From Glacieibacterium sp038210595 (GTDB lineage: Bacteria > Pseudomonadota > Alphaproteobacteria > Sphingomonadales > Sphingomonadaceae): DNA of 64,000 nt. The stretch spans positions 1 to 64,000 of the forward strand of contig JBBQWN010000001.1 of the NCBI GenBank assembly GCA_038210595.1, written 5' to 3'. Positions 60,969 to 64,000 of this stretch are shown here, piece after piece (position 1 is the first letter of the stretch; every line of letters begins with the position of its first letter). The position numbers were made by a program, and so were the translations under genes. Below the pieces are notes generated by a model. It did no database searches and had not been told where the DNA came from. It saw nothing but the letters and a program-made list of their open reading frames with translations.

Positions 60969-61391
60969 ATGTCCGAAGTTCTCTACAATACCGCGATCCT
61001 GCGCCTTGCCGCCGCGCCGCCGGTGCCGCGGCTGGTCGATCCGCAGGCCAGCGTCGTGCGGGTGTCACCGGTGTGCGGCAGCCGGGTGACGGTCGATCTC
61101 GATCTCGGCGGCGATGGCCGCGTGGCGCGCTTCGGGTCGGAGGTGCGGGCGTGCGCGCTGGGCCAGGCGGCGGCGGCGCTGCTCGCGGGCCATGTCGTCG
61201 GACGCTCGGCGGACGAACTGACCGCCGCGCGCGAAGGGCTGGCGGCCTATCTGAAGGGCGATGCCGAGACGCCCGGCGACTGGCCGGGGCTCGACATTTT
61301 CGCGCCCGCGCGGCCGCACCGGGCGCGCCATGCCTCGATCCTGCTCGGCTTCGATGCGGCGGCGGCAGCGGCACGCGAGGCGGCGGCATGA
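60969..61391 (+). CDS. IscU/NifU-like Fe-S scaffold homologue lacking one cysteine
   Basis: A 140-residue protein of the IscU/NifU N-terminal fold. The opening MSEVLYNTAILRLAAAPP matches sphingomonad 'iron-sulfur scaffold' proteins. Cys36 (SPVCGSRVTVDL) and Cys62 (VRACALGQAAAAL) equal the first two ligands. The third site, normally HC, reads RARHASILLGF, so the His stays but Cys is Ala. It may be a partial scaffold or have lost cluster binding. ATGA overlap with the antiporter gene. Confidence 0.75.
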   Translation: MSEVLYNTAILRLAAAPPVPRLVDPQASVVRVSPVCGSRVTVDLDLGGDGRVARFGSEVRACALGQAAAALLAGHVVGRSADELTAAREGLAAYLKGDAETPGDWPGLDIFAPARPHRARHASILLGFDAAAAAAREAAA

Positions 61392-63220
61392 CCGGGCACG
61401 AACCGCTCATCCAGGCGGTCGCCTACCTGTCTGCAGTGGTGCTGCTGGTGCCGCTGTTCACACGGCTCGGGCTGGGCGCCGTGCTCGGCTACCTGGCGGC
61501 GGGCATCATCATCGGGCCGTCGGTGCTCGGCCTGGTCAGCGATCCCGAGGCGGCGAGCCAGCTGGCCGAATTCGGCATCGTGCTGCTGCTGTTCGTCATC
61601 GGGCTTGAGCTGAAGCCGTCGCGACTGTGGCAGCTCAGGCGCGACATCTTCGGGCTCGGCGCGGCGCAGGTGCTGGCGTGCGGCGCGGCGCTGACCGGCG
61701 TGCTGCTGCTCGTCACCGGCCTCACGTGGCAGGCGGCGCTGGTCGTCGGCCTGCCGCTCGGCCTCAGCTCGACCGCGCTCGTCATGCAGCTGCTCGCCGA
61801 AAAGGACATCACCAACACGCCGTTCGGGACGCGCAGCTTTGCCATGCTGCTGTTCCAGGATCTCGCCATCGTGCCGCTGCTGACCGTCGTCGCGGCGCTG
61901 TCGCGCGTCCCCGATCCGAACGCGCTGCCGGGCTGGCAGCAGGCGGGGCTGACCGTGCTGGCGCTTGGGCTGCTGGTCGCGATCGGGCGCTGGGGGCTGC
62001 CGCCGCTGTTCCGAGTGCTCGGCCAGTTGAAGGTCCGCGAGGCGTTCGCCGCCGCCGCGCTGCTGACCGTGCTGGGCAGCGCGCTGTTGATGCAGAGCCT
62101 CGGCCTGTCGATGGCGCTGGGTGCGTTCGTCGCCGGGGTTATGCTGGCCGAATCGCCCTATCGCCACGCGCTCGAGGCGGACATCGAACCGTTTCGCGGC
62201 CTCCTGCTCGGGCTGTTCTTCGTGTCGGTCGGCATGATCCTCAACCTGGGCGTGATCCGCGATCAGCTCGGCATGGTGCTGCTGCTCGTCGTGCTGGTGA
62301 TGGCGACCAAGACGCTGATCATCGGGCTGCTGGCGCGGGCCTTCGGCACCGGCTGGGTGCGCGCCTTCCAGATGGGCCTGCTGCTGGCGCAGGGCGGCGA
62401 GTTCGGCTTCGTGCTGTTCGCCACCGCGCAGCGCGGCCTGTTGATCGACGCGGCAGCGGCGCAGCTGTTCGGCGCGGTGGTCACCGTATCGATGCTGGTG
62501 ACGCCGTTCGCGATCCGCTTCGCCAGCCGGTTCAACCCGAAGGAAGCGCCGCGCACCGATCTCGACGGGCCGGAGGCGGCCGTCCGGCGCGATGCCGCGG
62601 CACGTGTCGTGCTGGTCGGCTGCGGCCGCGTCGGCCAGGGCGTGGCGCAGATGCTGCTGGCGCGGGGCGTCGAGGTGATCGGCATCGACAACGATCCCGA
62701 ACTGATCGACGTCAGCCGCCTGTTCGGCAACCGCGTCTATTTCGGCGACGGCCGCCGCATCGACATCCTGCGCGCGGCCGGGGCCGAAACCGCCGATGCC
62801 GTGGTTCTGGCGATCGACGGCAAGTGGAGCCCGGCCGATGTCATCGAGCCGATCCGCGCCGCTTTCCCCGACCTCAAGATCGTCGCCCGCGCCTATGACC
62901 GCACGCACCTGATCGAACTGCGCAAGGCCGACGTCGACGTGGCGCTGCGTGAGATGTTCGACGGTTCGGTCGCGCTGGGGCGCGCCGCCCTGGCGGAATT
63001 GGGCACCGACCCACAGACCATCGCTGCGATCGAGGAGGAGTTCCGCCGACGCGATGCCGAGCGGCTGGAACTGCAACTGGCCAGCGGCGATCAGCTGTCC
63101 GGTTCGGAGCGGCTGTTCCGCCCCGGTGTCGCCTTCGTGCCCGACGCCATCGGCGAAATCCCGTTCGCCGGCGGCAGAGCGGACGATGAGCGCAGGGAAG
63201 CGAGCCTCGCCGGGGCGTAG
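61388..63220 (+). CDS. KefB-type monovalent cation:proton antiporter (CPA2)
   Basis: A 610-residue protein. About 12 helices (residues 8-385) hold the CPA2 motifs LGAVLGYLAAGIIIGPSVLG, GLSSTALVMQLLAEKDITNT, LLFQDLAIVPLL and MALGAFVAGVMLAESPYRH. A cytosolic TrkA-N/RCK domain begins VVLVGCGRVGQGVAQMLLAR and binds NAD(H). It acts as a K+ efflux system, in Kef proteins gated by glutathione adducts, which fits the glyoxalase genes elsewhere in the window. The C-terminal tail coding region overlaps the convergent cytochrome gene by 130 bases. Confidence 0.93.
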   Translation: MTGHEPLIQAVAYLSAVVLLVPLFTRLGLGAVLGYLAAGIIIGPSVLGLVSDPEAASQLAEFGIVLLLFVIGLELKPSRLWQLRRDIFGLGAAQVLACGAALTGVLLLVTGLTWQAALVVGLPLGLSSTALVMQLLAEKDITNTPFGTRSFAMLLFQDLAIVPLLTVVAALSRVPDPNALPGWQQAGLTVLALGLLVAIGRWGLPPLFRVLGQLKVREAFAAAALLTVLGSALLMQSLGLSMALGAFVAGVMLAESPYRHALEADIEPFRGLLLGLFFVSVGMILNLGVIRDQLGMVLLLVVLVMATKTLIIGLLARAFGTGWVRAFQMGLLLAQGGEFGFVLFATAQRGLLIDAAAAQLFGAVVTVSMLVTPFAIRFASRFNPKEAPRTDLDGPEAAVRRDAAARVVLVGCGRVGQGVAQMLLARGVEVIGIDNDPELIDVSRLFGNRVYFGDGRRIDILRAAGAETADAVVLAIDGKWSPADVIEPIRAAFPDLKIVARAYDRTHLIELRKADVDVALREMFDGSVALGRAALAELGTDPQTIAAIEEEFRRRDAERLELQLASGDQLSGSERLFRPGVAFVPDAIGEIPFAGGRADDERREASLAGA

Positions 63221-64000
63221 AGCGACGCCGGTGCATCGCGCGTGAGCCGCGCCGCGCGCGCCGGCCATGCCGCCCGCCACGCCGCGAGGTCGCGCGGGTC
63301 GAGGCTGTTACGGATCGCGGTAAGATCGGCGGCGGCGCGGGCCAGCTCGCGCTGGCGGGCGGCGTTGCCGGCGAAACGCTCGTCGATGCGGCCGAGCTCG
63401 CTGCGCGTGGCGGCAATCAGGAACGCGGCGCTGGCCGGGTCGCGGCGGTCGAATGCCCCGGCGGCGGCGGCAGCGGCGCGCGCGGCGGCATCGAGGTCGT
63501 CGGCGATCGTGACCGCGACATCGCCCGCCGGGCAGGCGGCGGCGTCAAGGGCCCGGACATAGGCGACGAGGCCGGTCAGGACGGCTGGCGGCGGCGGCGG
63601 CCCGTCGAACTCCTGCGTGATCAGCCCCGCGATGAAACGTTCGAGCGCGGGACCATCGCGCGCGACGCGGCGCGGGCCAGTGGCGAGATCGGGAATCGGT
63701 TTCGGGTTGGCGATGCCGTCGCCGCGATGTGTGCTGAACAGCGACGCGGTGACGTCGGCGGTGCCCGGCGCGCCCGAAATGCCGGCGAAGTGGAAATCGG
63801 GGTTGCCGCGGCCGCTGCGGTGGCAGGCGCTGCAGCTGAGGCCCGCCCGTGCCGCCTGGCCGCCGAGCAGCAGCGGCGCGCGGAACGCCGCCCGGCCCGC
63901 TTCGACCGGCCAGCTGCGGGCCGCTGGCGGCAAGCATTCGGCGGGCCGCCGCCCCAGCGCCGCGGCCGGATCACGCCCGGACGCGAGCCAGCGCAGCGGC
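63091..64000 (-). CDS. c-type cytochrome domain protein, 5' end beyond the window
   Basis: The open frame continues off the right edge, so the N-terminus is missing. About 303 residues are visible. A heme motif CSACHRSGRGNPDFHF (CxxCH) follows GRAAFRAPLLLGGQAARAGL. HRGDGIANPKPIPDL and QEFDGPPPPPAVLTGLVAYV recall cytochrome c peroxidase/MauG-like or related sphingomonad proteins. A helical region rich in Ala and Arg follows. The last 43 codons are antisense to the antiporter gene and are probably a run-on after loss of the original stop. It needs Ccm-type heme attachment. Confidence 0.75.
   Translation of the reverse strand, partial: PLRWLASGRDPAAALGRRPAECLPPAARSWPVEAGRAAFRAPLLLGGQAARAGLSCSACHRSGRGNPDFHFAGISGAPGTADVTASLFSTHRGDGIANPKPIPDLATGPRRVARDGPALERFIAGLITQEFDGPPPPPAVLTGLVAYVRALDAAACPAGDVAVTIADDLDAAARAAAAAAGAFDRRDPASAAFLIAATRSELGRIDERFAGNAARQRELARAAADLTAIRNSLDPRDLAAWRAAWPARAARLTRDAPASLYAPARLASLRSSSALPPANGISPMASGTKATPGRNSRSEPDS

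Overview
The window looks like chromosomal DNA of a Gram-negative alphaproteobacterium, most likely a sphingomonad (order Sphingomonadales). The grounds are very high GC, a PEP-CTERM protein with the PEPxxWA-type tail, the local gene repertoire (xerC, ispZ/yciB, a ccm operon, mlaEF, an lptM-like lipoprotein, mla-linked ECF sigma factor) and very tight gene packing. At least twenty same-strand gene pairs overlap by four bases as ATGA, GTGA or TTGA. The lineage is an inference from gene content, not from a database search.

Layout. 1-7900 is an accessory block next to a tRNA-Phe gene: a decayed IS21-type istA, a PEP-CTERM secreted protein, a four-gene carbamoylation cassette (SGNH hydrolase, SxtJ-like, DUF5989-like, NodU/SxtI-type carbamoyltransferase) and a tyrosine integrase broken by one in-frame stop. 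8-13 kb: glyoxalase pair gloB/gloA, a TPR protein, an alpha/beta hydrolase and a prolyl oligopeptidase. 13.4-18.5 kb: an AraC regulator and a cytochrome c maturation operon (ccmA, ccmB, a small secreted protein, ccmC, ccmD, ccmE). There ccmF is replaced by a short, divergent, motif-less CcmF-like protein, and ccmG and ccmH are missing. 18.5-27.8 kb: ispZ, xerC, fructose-6-phosphate aldolase, a second (Tat-exported) prolyl oligopeptidase, argG, a polytopic glycosyltransferase, marC, folD, yggT. 27.9-34.4 kb: flavodoxin-like reductase, galU, lysA-lptM-argH, TlpA-like lipoprotein, dapD, HAD phosphatase. lysA, argH and dapD make lysine/diaminopimelate and arginine.

34.4-41.1 kb is one forward run: dnaB, a membrane protein, alanine racemase, mlaE, mlaF, an ECF sigma factor, its RskA-type anti-sigma factor and a fasciclin-domain exported protein. 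41.1-41.8 kb is a VapBC toxin-antitoxin pair, followed by an Atm1-type ABC exporter. 44.2-45.2 kb and 49.1-50.0 kb are lower-GC accessory patches with unrecognised proteins. Between them lie prs and a GDP-fucose/glycosyltransferase operon (gmd, fcl, GT2). 50.1-54 kb: a tyrosine-rich glycine-zipper protein, a 39-residue membrane protein, pgeF, GNAT, MidA-like methyltransferase, lgt. 54-59.1 kb: a fatty or steroid acyl-CoA catabolic operon (two paired acyl-CoA dehydrogenases, AAC(6')-like acetyltransferase, acyl-CoA ligase, HD protein). 59.1-64 kb: small conserved proteins, an EamA exporter, a Fe-S scaffold-like protein lacking one ligand, a KefB-type antiporter, and the 3' part of a c-type cytochrome gene that overlaps the antiporter gene tail to tail.

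Most interesting for follow-up: the collapsed ccm operon, the carbamoylation cassette resembling saxitoxin genes sxtI-L inside a tRNA-Phe island, and the Mla / ECF sigma / anti-sigma / fasciclin run.
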